DNA of 64,000 nt from Falsirhodobacter flavus (GCA_029846755.1 JARWBI010000006.1:1-64000); one strand, 5' to 3'; shown: positions 36,334-45,368, counted from the stretch's first letter. Numbers and translations: made by a program. The notes: generated from the sequence alone by a model not told the origin.

Positions 36334-36382
36334 GATTTCGCGCGCCCCGCGCGGGCGCGCCTTTTCATACATGAGGTGGGCG

Positions 36383-36841
36383 ATGCAAGGGCACCGCACG
36401 AAGGACTTCTGGGCCGGCGTCGTCTATGTCACGCTGGGCCTCGCAACCGTCATCCTTGGGCGCGACCTGCCGATGGGCAGCGCCGCGCGGATGGGGGCGG
36501 GCTATTTTCCGACCGTCCTTGGCGGACTTCTGGCGCTGATCGGGGCGATTTCCGCAGCACGCGGATTGCTGCGCCCCGGCGAGGCGGTGCCGCGCATCCA
36601 TATCCGCCCGATGATCCTGGTGATCGGCGCGACCTTCTTCTTCGCCGCCACGCTGGAATGGCTCGGCCTTGCCGTCGCGCTGCCCATCGCGATCCTGATC
36701 ACGGCCTCGGCCAGTTCGACCTTCCGCCTTGCCCCGGTGCCCGTCGTGGGCCTGGTGCTGTTCACCGTCTTCTGCGTGCTGGTCTTCGTCCGGGGGCTTG
36801 GCGTTCCCATGCCGATGCTGGGCACATTGTTCGGAGCCTGA
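36383..36841 (+). CDS. tctB: Tripartite tricarboxylate transporter small membrane subunit (TctB)
   Basis: 152 aa with four helices, the TctB size. It begins MQGHRTKDFWAGVVYVTLGL and contains AARMGAGYFPTVLGGLLALIG, the typical TctB G-x-x-x-FP motif. ATG 36383 is placed 5 nt after AGGTGGG; ATG 36371 is possible. It is followed 1 bp later by tctA. Confidence 0.9.
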   Translation: MQGHRTKDFWAGVVYVTLGLATVILGRDLPMGSAARMGAGYFPTVLGGLLALIGAISAARGLLRPGEAVPRIHIRPMILVIGATFFFAATLEWLGLAVALPIAILITASASSTFRLAPVPVVGLVLFTVFCVLVFVRGLGVPMPMLGTLFGA

Positions 36842-36842
36842 G

Positions 36843-38348
36843 ATGGACCTGCTTTCCGACCTTCTTCTGGGCGCGCAGACCGCTTTTTCGGTCTGGAACC
36901 TGCTTTATTGCCTGCTGGGCGTGTTTCTGGGCACCGCCATCGGCGTCCTTCCGGGTTTGGGGCCGACCGCGACCATCGCCATGCTGCTGCCGGTCACCTT
37001 CGGGCTTGCGCCGGAAACCGCGCTCATCATGCTGGCGGGCATCTTCTATGGCGCGCAATATGGCGGATCGACCACGGCGATCCTTGTGAACCTGCCGGGG
37101 GAAAGCTCGTCCGTCGTGACCGCGCTGGACGGATACCAGATGGCGCGCAAGGGTCAGGCGGGCAAGGCGCTGGCCACCGCCGCCATCGGCTCCTTCGTCG
37201 CGGGGTCCATCGCGACGGTGCTGATCGCCTTCTTCGCGCCCATGCTGGCCGAAGTGGCGCTGGTCTTCGGGCCGCACGAATACTTCTCGCTCATGGTGCT
37301 GGGGCTTGCGGCTTCCGTGGTGCTGGCCAGCGGATCGCTTCTGCATGCGGTGGGGATGATCCTGTTCGGGCTGATCCTCGGGCTGATCGGCACCGACGTG
37401 AACTCGGGCGAGATGCGCTATACTTTCGGGCTGTGGTCCCTTGCCGACGGGATCAGCTTCGTCATCGTCGCGATGGGCGTATTCGGTCTGGGCGAGATCC
37501 TGTCGAACCTTGAAAACGAGACCGAGCGTTCGACCGTGCTGACCAAGGTGACCGGGCTGATGCCGACGCGGAACGATCTGAAGCGCATCGCCGCCCCGGT
37601 GATGCGCGGCACCGCGATCGGATCGGTCCTTGGCATCCTGCCGGGGGGCGGGGCGATGCTGGCGTCCTTTGCGTCCTATGCCATCGAAAAGAAAGCCTCC
37701 AAACGTCCGCAGGATTTCGGCAAAGGCGCGATCGAAGGCGTCGCGGGGCCGGAATCGGCCAACAATGCCGGCGCGCAGACCTCGTTCATTCCGATGCTGA
37801 CGCTGGGCATTCCGTCGAACCCCGTGATGGCGTTGATGATCGGCGCACTCATCATGCAGGGCATCCAGCCGGGGCCGTCGGTGATCCAGGAACAGCCCGT
37901 GCTGTTTTGGGGGCTGATCGTGTCGATGTGGGTCGGCAACCTGATGCTGCTGGTGCTGAACCTGCCGCTGATCGGGCTGTGGGTGAAGATGATCTCCATC
38001 CCCTATGGCTTTCTGTTTCCGGCCATCGTCGCCTTCTGCGCCATCGGGGTGTTCAGCCTGAACAACGCGACCTTCGACATCTGGCTGATGGGGCTGTTCG
38101 GCATTGCGGGCTATGTGCTGCGCAAGCTGGACTGCGAACCGGCGCCGCTGCTTCTGGGCTTCGTGCTTGGCCCGATGCTGGAGGAACACCTGCGCCGCGC
38201 CATGCTGGTGTCGCGCGGTGATGCGACGACCTTCGTGTCGCGCCCCATCAGCGCGGTGCTGCTGATCCTAGCACTGCTGCTGATCGCCTCCATCCTTGCG
38301 CCGCAGATCCGCGCCAAACGCGAGGAGGCGTTCCAGGACGAAGAGTGA
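36843..38348 (+). CDS. tctA: Tripartite tricarboxylate transporter large membrane subunit (TctA)
   Basis: 501 aa, about twelve helices. Hallmarks are GTAIGVLPGLGPTATIAMLLP near the N-terminus, YGGSTTAILVNLPGE, and the second-half repeat SVLGILPGGGAMLASFASYAIEKK with NNAGAQTSFIPMLTLGIPSN. The start ATG follows the tctB stop by 1 bp. It is the membrane channel of the secondary importer. Confidence 0.94.
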   Translation: MDLLSDLLLGAQTAFSVWNLLYCLLGVFLGTAIGVLPGLGPTATIAMLLPVTFGLAPETALIMLAGIFYGAQYGGSTTAILVNLPGESSSVVTALDGYQMARKGQAGKALATAAIGSFVAGSIATVLIAFFAPMLAEVALVFGPHEYFSLMVLGLAASVVLASGSLLHAVGMILFGLILGLIGTDVNSGEMRYTFGLWSLADGISFVIVAMGVFGLGEILSNLENETERSTVLTKVTGLMPTRNDLKRIAAPVMRGTAIGSVLGILPGGGAMLASFASYAIEKKASKRPQDFGKGAIEGVAGPESANNAGAQTSFIPMLTLGIPSNPVMALMIGALIMQGIQPGPSVIQEQPVLFWGLIVSMWVGNLMLLVLNLPLIGLWVKMISIPYGFLFPAIVAFCAIGVFSLNNATFDIWLMGLFGIAGYVLRKLDCEPAPLLLGFVLGPMLEEHLRRAMLVSRGDATTFVSRPISAVLLILALLLIASILAPQIRAKREEAFQDEE

Positions 38349-38400
38349 GCGCCCTTGCATCCGGCATGCGGCGCGGTCAAAGAATGGCTGGACCTGCCGG

Positions 38401-39417
38401 ATGCACGACATGCGCGATAGACCTGAACCCGTCACGATGGCCACCATCGCCCGCATGGCGGGCGTGACCCAGCCAACCGTTTCACGCGCGTTCAACCACC
38501 CTGCCCGCCTGTCGCCCGAAACGCTGGACCGGATCATGCAGGCGGTGCGGCAGACGGGATATGTTCCCAACATCGTCGCGGGGGGGCTTGCCTCCAGCCG
38601 GTCGCGCGTGCTGGCGGCCATCGTGCCGTCGGTGGTCAACATCACCTATGTCGCGCTGATCCGCACCTTCAGCGCGATCATGCGCCAGCGTGGATATCAG
38701 GTGATGCTGATGGAAAGCGGCTTCGACGCGACCGAGGAGGAACGGCTGGTCGCCCTGTCGCTTGCCCACCGCCCCGAAGGCATCCTGCTGACCGGCATCC
38801 AGCACAGCGAACAATGCCGCCGGATGCTCGTCGCCTCGGGCATCCCGGTGGTGGAGGTGTGGGATCTGACCCGCAGCCCGGTCGACGTCTGCGTCGGCTT
38901 CTCGCACGAGGGGGCGGCGCGGGCGGCGGCGCGGCACATGCTGTCGCGCGGGTATCGGCATTTCGCGACGGCGGCAGTGGACGATGCGCGGGCGATCCGC
39001 CGCAACCTCGCCTTTGCACAGGAATTGAGGGCGAACGGTCATGCCTGCCGGATGGGCCGCGACCTTCCCGGCCTGCCAAGCATCCGCAGCGGTCGGGCCG
39101 CTTTCGCGCGGCTGATCGAAGACGGGCTGCCGATCGGCCAAAGCGCGATCTTCTGCAGTTCCGACGTGATGGCGCAGGGCGTCATGATCGAGGCGAGGGC
39201 CCGCAGCATTGAAATTCCTCGCGAAGTCGCCGTCATGGGCTTCGGCGATCAGGACCACGCCGCCGACCTCGACCCGCCGCTGACGACGATCCGCATCGAC
39301 CGCGACGCGCTGGGCCAACGCGCGGCCGAGGCGCTGATCGCACGCATCGACCGGCAGGACGTGCCCGAACGCCGCATCGACATCGGGTTCACCATCGTCG
39401 AGCGCAACTCGCTCTGA
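38401..39417 (+). CDS. LacI-family transcriptional regulator
   Basis: 338 aa. The N-terminal LacI HTH (VTMATIARMAGVTQPTVSRAF) and hinge (GYVPNIVAGGLAS) are followed by a periplasmic-binding-like effector domain resembling the GntR/KdgR-type group (EGILLTGIQHSE, SSDVMAQGVMIEAR, VAVMGFGDQDHAADLDPPLT). It lies 52 bp after tctA on the same strand, and its upstream DNA repeats the GCATGCGG found before tctC, so it likely regulates that importer. ATG 38401 or 38410 could be the start. Confidence 0.9.
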   Translation: MHDMRDRPEPVTMATIARMAGVTQPTVSRAFNHPARLSPETLDRIMQAVRQTGYVPNIVAGGLASSRSRVLAAIVPSVVNITYVALIRTFSAIMRQRGYQVMLMESGFDATEEERLVALSLAHRPEGILLTGIQHSEQCRRMLVASGIPVVEVWDLTRSPVDVCVGFSHEGAARAAARHMLSRGYRHFATAAVDDARAIRRNLAFAQELRANGHACRMGRDLPGLPSIRSGRAAFARLIEDGLPIGQSAIFCSSDVMAQGVMIEARARSIEIPREVAVMGFGDQDHAADLDPPLTTIRIDRDALGQRAAEALIARIDRQDVPERRIDIGFTIVERNSL

Positions 39418-39421
39418 CGGC

Positions 39422-40102
39422 TCAGAACGGGATGGGTTGACCGAAGCGGTCAAAGAACCCGCCCGACTGATCCGATTGCAGCGCGTTCAGGCATTTCAGG
39501 ATGTCGCGCGCCGCCTCTGCCGGCTGCTGGATCTCCAGCCCGGTCGCGGCGAAGCCGGAAGAAAGCGCGGTGGCGACGGTGCCAGGGTGGATGGCGACGC
39601 ATATGGCCTTTGGATGGGTTCGCCGCAATTCTATCGCCGCCGTGCGGACCAGCTGGTTCAACGCGGCTTTCGACGCGCGATAGGAGGCCCATCCGCCAAG
39701 GCGGTTGTCCCCGATGCTGCCCACCTTTGCGGAAAGGACGGCGAAGACGCTCCTCTCGTCGCGCTGCATCGCGGGCAATACATGCTTCATGACCGCCGCA
39801 GGCCCGATGGCGTTGATCGCGAACACCCCGGCCATCCGGGCGGGGTCGATGGCGCGGATCGTCTTTTCCGGCTCGATGCCCTTGCCGCGCAGCATGCCGG
39901 TCGCCACCACGACCAGCGCAGGTTTCAACGGCGCGATATGCCGCGCCGCGTCCCGGATCGACGGCTCATCCACCAGATCGAACGCGGGCACGCTATGGCG
40001 GGACAGGCCCAGCACCGTGTCGAACCCACCCATGCGGGACAGCTCCGACGTCAGGGCGGCGCCGATGCCCCCCGTCGATCCGAAGACGACGGCGCTGCGC
40101 AT
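39422..40102 (-). CDS. Short-chain dehydrogenase/reductase (SDR) family protein
   Basis: 226 aa Rossmann protein. The cofactor motif GSTGGIGAAL is at about residues 8-17 and the catalytic pair is YRASKAALNQL (Tyr-x3-Lys), with the Ser in AVLSAKVGSIG. It resembles the CsgA/YwfD-like SDR group of unknown substrate. ATG 40102 starts 4 bp after the stop of the small upstream gene, so the two form an operon. It ends 4 bp from the convergent LacI gene. Confidence 0.88.
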   Translation of the reverse strand: MRSAVVFGSTGGIGAALTSELSRMGGFDTVLGLSRHSVPAFDLVDEPSIRDAARHIAPLKPALVVVATGMLRGKGIEPEKTIRAIDPARMAGVFAINAIGPAAVMKHVLPAMQRDERSVFAVLSAKVGSIGDNRLGGWASYRASKAALNQLVRTAAIELRRTHPKAICVAIHPGTVATALSSGFAATGLEIQQPAEAARDILKCLNALQSDQSGGFFDRFGQPIPF

Positions 40103-40106
40103 CGCG

Positions 40107-40421
40107 TCACGCCACGCGCGCCATCTTTCCGCCGACCTCGCGAAGCGCATCCTGCACCGATGCGACCGCATCCGCGCTCACATCGACGGAAATCTGTATC
40201 GCCCCGGCCAGCGCGCCATCGGTGCGGTCATCCCCGCCAAGGCCGGATTCCGCATCGCCGCCCGAGGCTGCCATCCCCGCCGTGTTGTCGGGTCCGGCCG
40301 CTTCCACGAAGATATCCGCGCGATCGATGCCATGTTGCTGCACCAGATGTTCGACCGCCAGATCCGCTGCCTCGCGGGTGGCAAAGGTGGCATAGACCGT
40401 CTTCGTCTTGTCGTCCGACAT
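40107..40421 (-). CDS. Small stress-type protein, function unknown
   Basis: 104 aa: an N-terminal ferredoxin-like alpha/beta segment (VYATFATREAADLAVEHLVQ, IDRADIFVEAAG), a glycine- and acid-rich linker with GLGGDDRTDG, and a second beta-alpha-beta half (ISVDVSADAVASVQDALREVG). It loosely resembles general-stress YflT-like or SPFH-unrelated small proteins; no family is certain. AAAGGGG precedes the ATG. A GGGCGATCGCCC palindrome (40448-40459) sits 27 bp upstream and may be an operator. Leads an operon with the SDR gene. Confidence 0.7.
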   Translation of the reverse strand: MSDDKTKTVYATFATREAADLAVEHLVQQHGIDRADIFVEAAGPDNTAGMAASGGDAESGLGGDDRTDGALAGAIQISVDVSADAVASVQDALREVGGKMARVA

Positions 40422-40541
40422 GGCATTCCCCTTTCGGCTTGCAGGATGGGCGATCGCCCCTCTCCATAAAGCATCCGTCCGGGGCCGGGGTTCCCGGCTT
40501 GGCCGATCCGCATCCCGGACCGGCCCGGAGGCATCAGCCCA

Positions 40542-41300
40542 TCAAAGGCCCATCGCCTTCAGTTCCTGAAGCGGCGGGATCGTTTCATACATATGCGGAT
40601 CGAGCCGGTCCCAGACGATGCCGCAGGTCGGCTTGTGCGGGTCCGCAACCGGGATCGTGCGCGTGGGCGTGAAGACCACGTCCATCACGGTGTCATAGAC
40701 ATCCGGCGTCAGCGTCTCGGTCAGCAGTTGGCAATCATGCACCACGGCGGCGGCAGGGGTCGCAACGGTGATCCGTTGCAGCTGATACAGCATCCCCCAT
40801 TCGGCATCGAAGAACCCATGGCCCTTGCCGAAACGCACGCCTTCGGTGTTGATCGCCCCGGTGCCGGTGACCATGAAATCGACCGGGGGCAGGGTCGCGA
40901 TCTCCATCAGGGTCAGCGGCTGGCCGATCCGCTCCATCCCGTCCAGCGTCGAGGCATAGAGATACTGCGACGGGTCGATCTTTGCCGGGTCCAGAAGCCA
41001 GAAGCCGCGCTTGATGGAATAGGTCGTCATCAGCACCGTCTTGCCATCCTCCAGTGCGCGCAGGCGCAGGCGGTCGAGGCAGTTGTCGGGCGTGATGAAG
41101 ATCAGGTTGGCGTTCCGATAATAGTCGTGGTCGATCAGCCTCGCGACCGCCTCCTCGCCGCCGTCGAAATCCGCGATGAACTCGCCGAAGTCGAAATGGA
41201 ACCGGCTGTCGGGAACGGCGACCTTGCGCAGTTCGGACCAGACGCGGTTGCGCACCTCGGTCTTGTGCCGGTCGATCTCGGCAACGGTCATGTCGGTCAT
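40542..41300 (-). CDS. 5-formyltetrahydrofolate cycloligase-like protein (COG0212 type), copy 1
   Basis: 252 aa. The fold signature VRFGKGHGFFDAEWGML corresponds to the ATP/folate loop of 5-FCL, but the true 5-FCL GYGGGYYDR motif is altered to FGKGHGFFDAE. N-terminal VWSELRKVAVPDSRFHFDFGEF and C-terminal VWDRLDPHMYETIPPLQELK are shared with copy 2 at 44578-45303. Such COG0212 paralogues have been linked to thiamin metabolism rather than folate in comparative work. It is the last gene of the ABC operon, 15 bp after the permease. Confidence 0.8.
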   Translation of the reverse strand: MTDMTVAEIDRHKTEVRNRVWSELRKVAVPDSRFHFDFGEFIADFDGGEEAVARLIDHDYYRNANLIFITPDNCLDRLRLRALEDGKTVLMTTYSIKRGFWLLDPAKIDPSQYLYASTLDGMERIGQPLTLMEIATLPPVDFMVTGTGAINTEGVRFGKGHGFFDAEWGMLYQLQRITVATPAAAVVHDCQLLTETLTPDVYDTVMDVVFTPTRTIPVADPHKPTCGIVWDRLDPHMYETIPPLQELKAMGL

Positions 41301-41315
41301 GGGCGGTTCCTTCGC

Positions 41316-42845
41316 TTAGGCGGCCGTCGTCATGCCGAGCCGGGCAAGAACCCGGCGTTCGATCCAGACGACGACCTGATAGAAAAACACGGAAAGCAGC
41401 ACGGACAGGACGGCGACCGTCCAGATCATCCCGTAATCGAGATATCCGCGCGACTGGTTCAGAAGATTGCCAAGCCCCGTGCCCGTGGCCAGCCATTCGG
41501 CGGTCATCACGCCCAGCAGGGCGCGCGGCACGGCAAGGCGCAGCGCGGCGAAGACATAGGGCGCCGACGCCGGAATCGACACGAGCCGCAGCACCGTCCA
41601 CGCGCTGGCACCATAGGCGCGCGGCACGTCCAATGCGGACCTTGCCACCATCTGGAGCCCTTGGGCCATGGTGACGAAGGCGGGAAAGAACGTGACCGAC
41701 ACCGTGATCCACAGGATCACCGACGGCCCACGCCCGAAGATCAGCACCAGAAGCGGCGTCAGCGCGACCAGCGGCATCGTTTGCGTGACCAGAGCGACCG
41801 GCATGAAGGCCCGCACGATCCCCGGCCGCAAGACGGACCCAAGCGCCAGCGCAAAGGCGAATCCGAGGCCCAGCGCGATCCCGACCGCCGTGATCGGAAG
41901 CGTCTGCGCCAGCGCGTCCCATATCCGCTCGCCCGCCTTGTTCGGCAGCATCAGGTAATCCAGCAGCGCCATCGGCGTCTTGGCGATCATCGCGGGCGCT
42001 CCGCTGGCCGCGATCAGCGCCCACCAGAGGGCGAAGGGCAGCAGCACCGATCCCGCCGCCAGTGCGATGCGTTGCCAGACGGGGCCATCCACCTCGCCCG
42101 CGGGCGGGGTCGCGGCAACCGTCACGGCAACCGTCGAGGCCGTCATCCGCTGCGCAATGACGGCGAACACCGCATATCCGATCCCCGCCAGCAGCGTCGC
42201 CGCCAGCCCGATCCCCCATAGCCGCGCCGGGTCCGCCCGGCCGAGCGAGCCGATCAGATACGCGCCCAGACCGAACCGCCCGCCGCCGCCGAACTCGGCC
42301 AATATCGAACCGAGCACGGCCGCCGGGGCGGCGATCCGCAGCGCACCAAGGATCTGCGGCACGGCGGATCGCAATTCGACCAGCCGCAGCGAAGCCATGC
42401 GCCCGCCGCCATAGGCCCGGACCACGTCCCGCATCCGTGCATCGGTCTGCGTGATGCCGGTCACGGTCGCGGTCATGGTCACGAAATAGCAGCCAAGCGC
42501 GGCAAGGATCACCCGCGGCGTCATTCCCGTGGTCATCAGCGTCAGGATCGGCGCGATGGCAATGGCGGGCAGCGCAAAGATCGCGATGTTCACCCCCCGC
42601 GCCAGCCGCGCCGCCACCGGGGACACCGCAAACAGCACTCCCGCCAGAACCGCGACCAGATTGCCGATCAGAAAACCGATCCCTGCGCCCTGCATCGTGG
42701 CCCAGACATGCATCGGGTAATCGCCCCGATCCGCCCAGAACCGGATCGCGATGGCCGAAGGCGCAGGCAGCGCACCGCCCGCGACCAGCCCAAGCCGCCC
42801 GACCACTTCCCACAACACCAGCGCGATGATCGCCCTAATGGCCAT
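41316..42845 (-). CDS. ABC transporter permease, tandem-duplicated (SsuC/ThiX type) in one chain
   Basis: 509 aa. Two complete permease domains of about 250 aa are fused: each has the EAA-type loop (first half VVRAYGGGRMASLRLVELRSAVPQ, second half VPRAYGASAWTVLRLVSIPAS) and about six helices. NitT/TauT-type importers usually have one permease that dimerises, so this is a built-in heterodimer. It overlaps the ATPase gene start by 11 bp. The substrate is discussed with the binding protein. Confidence 0.9.
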   Translation of the reverse strand: MAIRAIIALVLWEVVGRLGLVAGGALPAPSAIAIRFWADRGDYPMHVWATMQGAGIGFLIGNLVAVLAGVLFAVSPVAARLARGVNIAIFALPAIAIAPILTLMTTGMTPRVILAALGCYFVTMTATVTGITQTDARMRDVVRAYGGGRMASLRLVELRSAVPQILGALRIAAPAAVLGSILAEFGGGGRFGLGAYLIGSLGRADPARLWGIGLAATLLAGIGYAVFAVIAQRMTASTVAVTVAATPPAGEVDGPVWQRIALAAGSVLLPFALWWALIAASGAPAMIAKTPMALLDYLMLPNKAGERIWDALAQTLPITAVGIALGLGFAFALALGSVLRPGIVRAFMPVALVTQTMPLVALTPLLVLIFGRGPSVILWITVSVTFFPAFVTMAQGLQMVARSALDVPRAYGASAWTVLRLVSIPASAPYVFAALRLAVPRALLGVMTAEWLATGTGLGNLLNQSRGYLDYGMIWTVAVLSVLLSVFFYQVVVWIERRVLARLGMTTAA

Positions 42846-43593
42846 CGAGCGCCCCTGCGATCTCGGCCTCCAGCGCGGCGAATTCGGGCGTGCCGAACAG
42901 TTCCGCCCGGCGCGGGCGCGGGAACGGGATGTCGATCACGCGGGCGATGCGGCCCGGACGCGCTGCCATCACCACCACGCGGTCGGCAAGAAAGATCGCC
43001 TCGTCGATGCCGTGGGTCACCAGCAGCGTCGTCGTGCGGCTTTCCATCCAGATGCGTTGCAATTCCACGTTCATCTGGCGGCGCAGGATCTGGTCCAGCG
43101 CGCCGAAGGGCTCGTCCAGAAACAGCATCTCGGGAGAGTTCACCAAGGCGCGGGCGATGGCGACGCGCTGGCGCATCCCGCCCGAAAGCTCGCCCGGCAG
43201 CGATTTCTCGAACCCCGACAGCCCGACCAGCGCGATCAGATCCGCGATGCGCGCGCGGTCATGTGGACGGCGCAGCACGTCGAAGGGCAGCGCGATGTTA
43301 TCTTCGACGCTGCGCCACGGCAGCAGCGCGGCATCCTGAAACGCGATCCCTGTCAGCCCCTTGCGCGCCGCCTCGGCCGGGGACAGCCCCCCGACCGAGA
43401 CGCGCCCCGCATCCGGCAGGTCCAGCCCGACCGCCAGCCGCAGAAGCGTGGATTTCCCGCAGCCCGAAGGACCGATCAGCGCGGTGAACGCCCCCGGAGC
43501 AACCTCCAGCGACACGTCGGACAGCGCCGCGACCCTGCCGCCGCGCCCGTCGAAATGGCGCGAGACGCCGGAAAGGGACAGACCGACCGGCAT
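42835..43593 (-). CDS. ABC transporter ATPase (NitT/TauT/ThiZ type)
   Basis: 252 aa. Walker A GPSGCGKSTLLRLA, Q-loop FQDAALLPWRSVEDN, signature LSGGMRQRVAIARAL, Walker B MLFLDEPFGALD and H-loop VTHGIDEAI are intact. It starts at the ATGA overlap with the binding protein stop. It belongs with the upstream THI5-like binding protein and the downstream fused permease. Confidence 0.93.
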   Translation of the reverse strand: MPVGLSLSGVSRHFDGRGGRVAALSDVSLEVAPGAFTALIGPSGCGKSTLLRLAVGLDLPDAGRVSVGGLSPAEAARKGLTGIAFQDAALLPWRSVEDNIALPFDVLRRPHDRARIADLIALVGLSGFEKSLPGELSGGMRQRVAIARALVNSPEMLFLDEPFGALDQILRRQMNVELQRIWMESRTTTLLVTHGIDEAIFLADRVVVMAARPGRIARVIDIPFPRPRRAELFGTPEFAALEAEIAGALDGH

Positions 43594-44555
43594 CAGATTT
43601 CTTCAAGCAGCGTGGTGTCGAAGTGATCGCGCGTGGCGGCGATGCCGACCTTGGCCAGCGCCTCGATATTTGCCGCGATCGCGTCTTCGGACATGGCGAA
43701 GATACCGCCTTCGGCTTCGATCAGCGGCTTCTGCGCGGTGTTGAAGAACACCTCGTTGTCGATCTCGCGCCCGGTGCCTGCGAACCAGGTATCTGCCCAG
43801 GTCGGCGGGTATTTCGCCGGATCGACCAGATTCTCCTCCCACCCCTTGCGCGAGGCGCGCAGGAAGGAGACCAGTTCCTTGCGCCGCGATGTCAGCACAT
43901 CCTCGGTCACGACGACCGTGTCGTTGAAGACGGGGTAGCCGTGGTCATACAGCAGGAAAGACGTGGCCTCCTCGCCCGCCAGCTTGATCGTATAGGGCAC
44001 GTTAGTCGTGAAATCGACCGAGGCGTCGATCTCGCCCCGGATCAGCGGGGTCGGGTCATAGGCATAGGGGACGATGTTCACATCGCCCCGCGCGATGCCG
44101 TTCGCAGCCAGCATCGCCTCGACCGAGATGACGTTGACGGGTGGCACGGCCAGCGTCTTGCCGGTCAGATCCTTGGGTTCGTTGATCGGGGCTTTGGCCA
44201 GCGACACGACGCCCAGCGGGTTCTTCTGGTATTGCGCGCCGATGATCTTGAACGGCGCGCCCTGTTCGGTGATCGCCTTGATCGTGGTGTCGGGCGTCGT
44301 CAGCGTCAGATCAGCGCGCCCGGTGATGAGCGTGCTTTCCGGGATCACGTCCGGCCCGCCGGACAGGTAAGTCAGATCCAGCCCCTCGGCCGCGTAATAC
44401 CCGTTATCGGCGGCAAGGAAATAGCCCGCGAATTCCGCGTCGTTGATCCAGCTTGCCTGAAACGCGAAGGGTGCAGCAGCCCGCGCGCGCATCGGTATCA
44501 GCGCGGCAGCCCCGGCAAGGCCAAGAAAAAGGCGGCGATCAAGGGAAAGGGTCAT
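43593..44555 (-). CDS. ABC transporter THI5/NMT1-like substrate-binding protein
   Basis: 320 aa. The signal has a twin-Arg pattern (DRRLFLGLAGAAAL), so Tat export is likely. The mature start FQASWINDAEFAGYFLAADNGYYAAEGLDL is the ThiY/NMT1-THI5 family signature, which includes transporters of pyrimidine thiamin precursors and other small amine-like ligands. Downstream motifs are FKIIGAQYQKNPLGVVSLAKAP and NVISVEAMLAANGIARGDV. It lies between a COG0212 gene (22 bp upstream) and the ATPase. The ligand is unproven. Confidence 0.87.
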   Translation of the reverse strand: MTLSLDRRLFLGLAGAAALIPMRARAAAPFAFQASWINDAEFAGYFLAADNGYYAAEGLDLTYLSGGPDVIPESTLITGRADLTLTTPDTTIKAITEQGAPFKIIGAQYQKNPLGVVSLAKAPINEPKDLTGKTLAVPPVNVISVEAMLAANGIARGDVNIVPYAYDPTPLIRGEIDASVDFTTNVPYTIKLAGEEATSFLLYDHGYPVFNDTVVVTEDVLTSRRKELVSFLRASRKGWEENLVDPAKYPPTWADTWFAGTGREIDNEVFFNTAQKPLIEAEGGIFAMSEDAIAANIEALAKVGIAATRDHFDTTLLEEI

Positions 44556-44577
44556 GGAAAGCTCCCGGCTTCGGTGT

Positions 44578-45303
44578 TCAGGCGATGCCCCGGTCCTGCG
44601 CCAGTTCGCGCAGCGGGGGGATGGTGGCGATCATGTCGGCGTCGATCCGTTCCCAACGGACGCCACGCGGCCTGCGGCCCTGCCGTGCGACCACGACAAG
44701 GCGGGTAGGCGTCGCGATCAGGTCCACGGGCAGATCGCCGTCGGACAAATGCAGCAGATCGTCCACAAGCTGCACGTCATGGGTGATGGCGGCGATGCGC
44801 GTGCGGTCATCCACCAGCCCCAGATGCGAGAAGATGCCCCATTCCAGATCAAGGAACGTATGCCCTCGCCCGAAACGGATGCCATCCACCGACACGGCGG
44901 ATGCGCCGGTCGCGACCAGCCCGATCCGCCCCACCGCCGCCAGCGCGGCAAGGTCCAGAGGCTGCGCATGCCGTTCGATCACATCCAGCGTCGCCAGATC
45001 TTCGGGTGCCAGCGCGGGCATCGCCGCCGGATCGACCAGCAGGAACCCCCGCCGCAGGTTGTAGCTCGCCATGAGGAAGGCGCGCCCCGCGCGGATCAGA
45101 TGCGCACGCAGGGCCAGCATCGCATTGTCGGGCGTGACGAAGCATATCCCCTCGGCCAGATGCGCAATGCGCGCCGTGGCGATGTCCGACCCGATGAAGT
45201 CCGGCACGAACTGTTCGAAATCCAGATGAAAGCGCGCATCGGGCCGCGCAACAGGCGCAAGCCGGTCCCAGATGCTCTGGCGAATGAGTCGAGGATGCTG
45301 CAT
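44578..45303 (-). CDS. 5-formyltetrahydrofolate cycloligase-like protein (COG0212 type), copy 2
   Basis: 241 aa from ATG 45303; a GTG at 45315 would add four residues. It is collinear with copy 1: IWDRLAPVARPDARFHLDFEQF, IRFGRGHTFLDLEWGIF and a C-terminal WERIDADMIATIPPLRELAQ. It is the first gene of the ABC operon. Neither copy keeps the canonical 5-FCL tyrosine motif, so both may be specialised paralogues acting on the transported molecule. Identity by eye is moderate, suggesting divergence rather than recent duplication. Confidence 0.8.
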   Translation of the reverse strand: MQHPRLIRQSIWDRLAPVARPDARFHLDFEQFVPDFIGSDIATARIAHLAEGICFVTPDNAMLALRAHLIRAGRAFLMASYNLRRGFLLVDPAAMPALAPEDLATLDVIERHAQPLDLAALAAVGRIGLVATGASAVSVDGIRFGRGHTFLDLEWGIFSHLGLVDDRTRIAAITHDVQLVDDLLHLSDGDLPVDLIATPTRLVVVARQGRRPRGVRWERIDADMIATIPPLRELAQDRGIA

Positions 45304-45328
45304 GGAATCGGGCACGGGCGTTTTCAGT

Positions 45329-45357
45329 GTTTCATCTCTATGAAACTAATGTTTCAT
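45329..45357. promoter_or_regulatory. RpiR operator: three 7-bp half-sites with 11-bp period
   Basis: GTTTCAT (45329-45335), ATGAAAC (45340-45346) and GTTTCAT (45351-45357) alternate in orientation. Every pair is separated by 4 bp, so successive half-sites recur every 11 bp, close to one helical turn. They make two overlapping dyads in the intergenic region between the COG0212/ABC operon and the rpiR-like gene. RpiR proteins bind GAAA/TTTC-type dyads, so this is very probably the operator. Confidence 0.75.
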
Positions 45358-45368
45358 AATTGCAAGAG

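Noticed and set aside
40593-42221. Long plus-strand frame opposite the COG0212 copy 1 and permease genes
   Set aside because: Arg/His/Asp-rich antisense shadow; the minus-strand genes carry family motifs and tight operon spacing.
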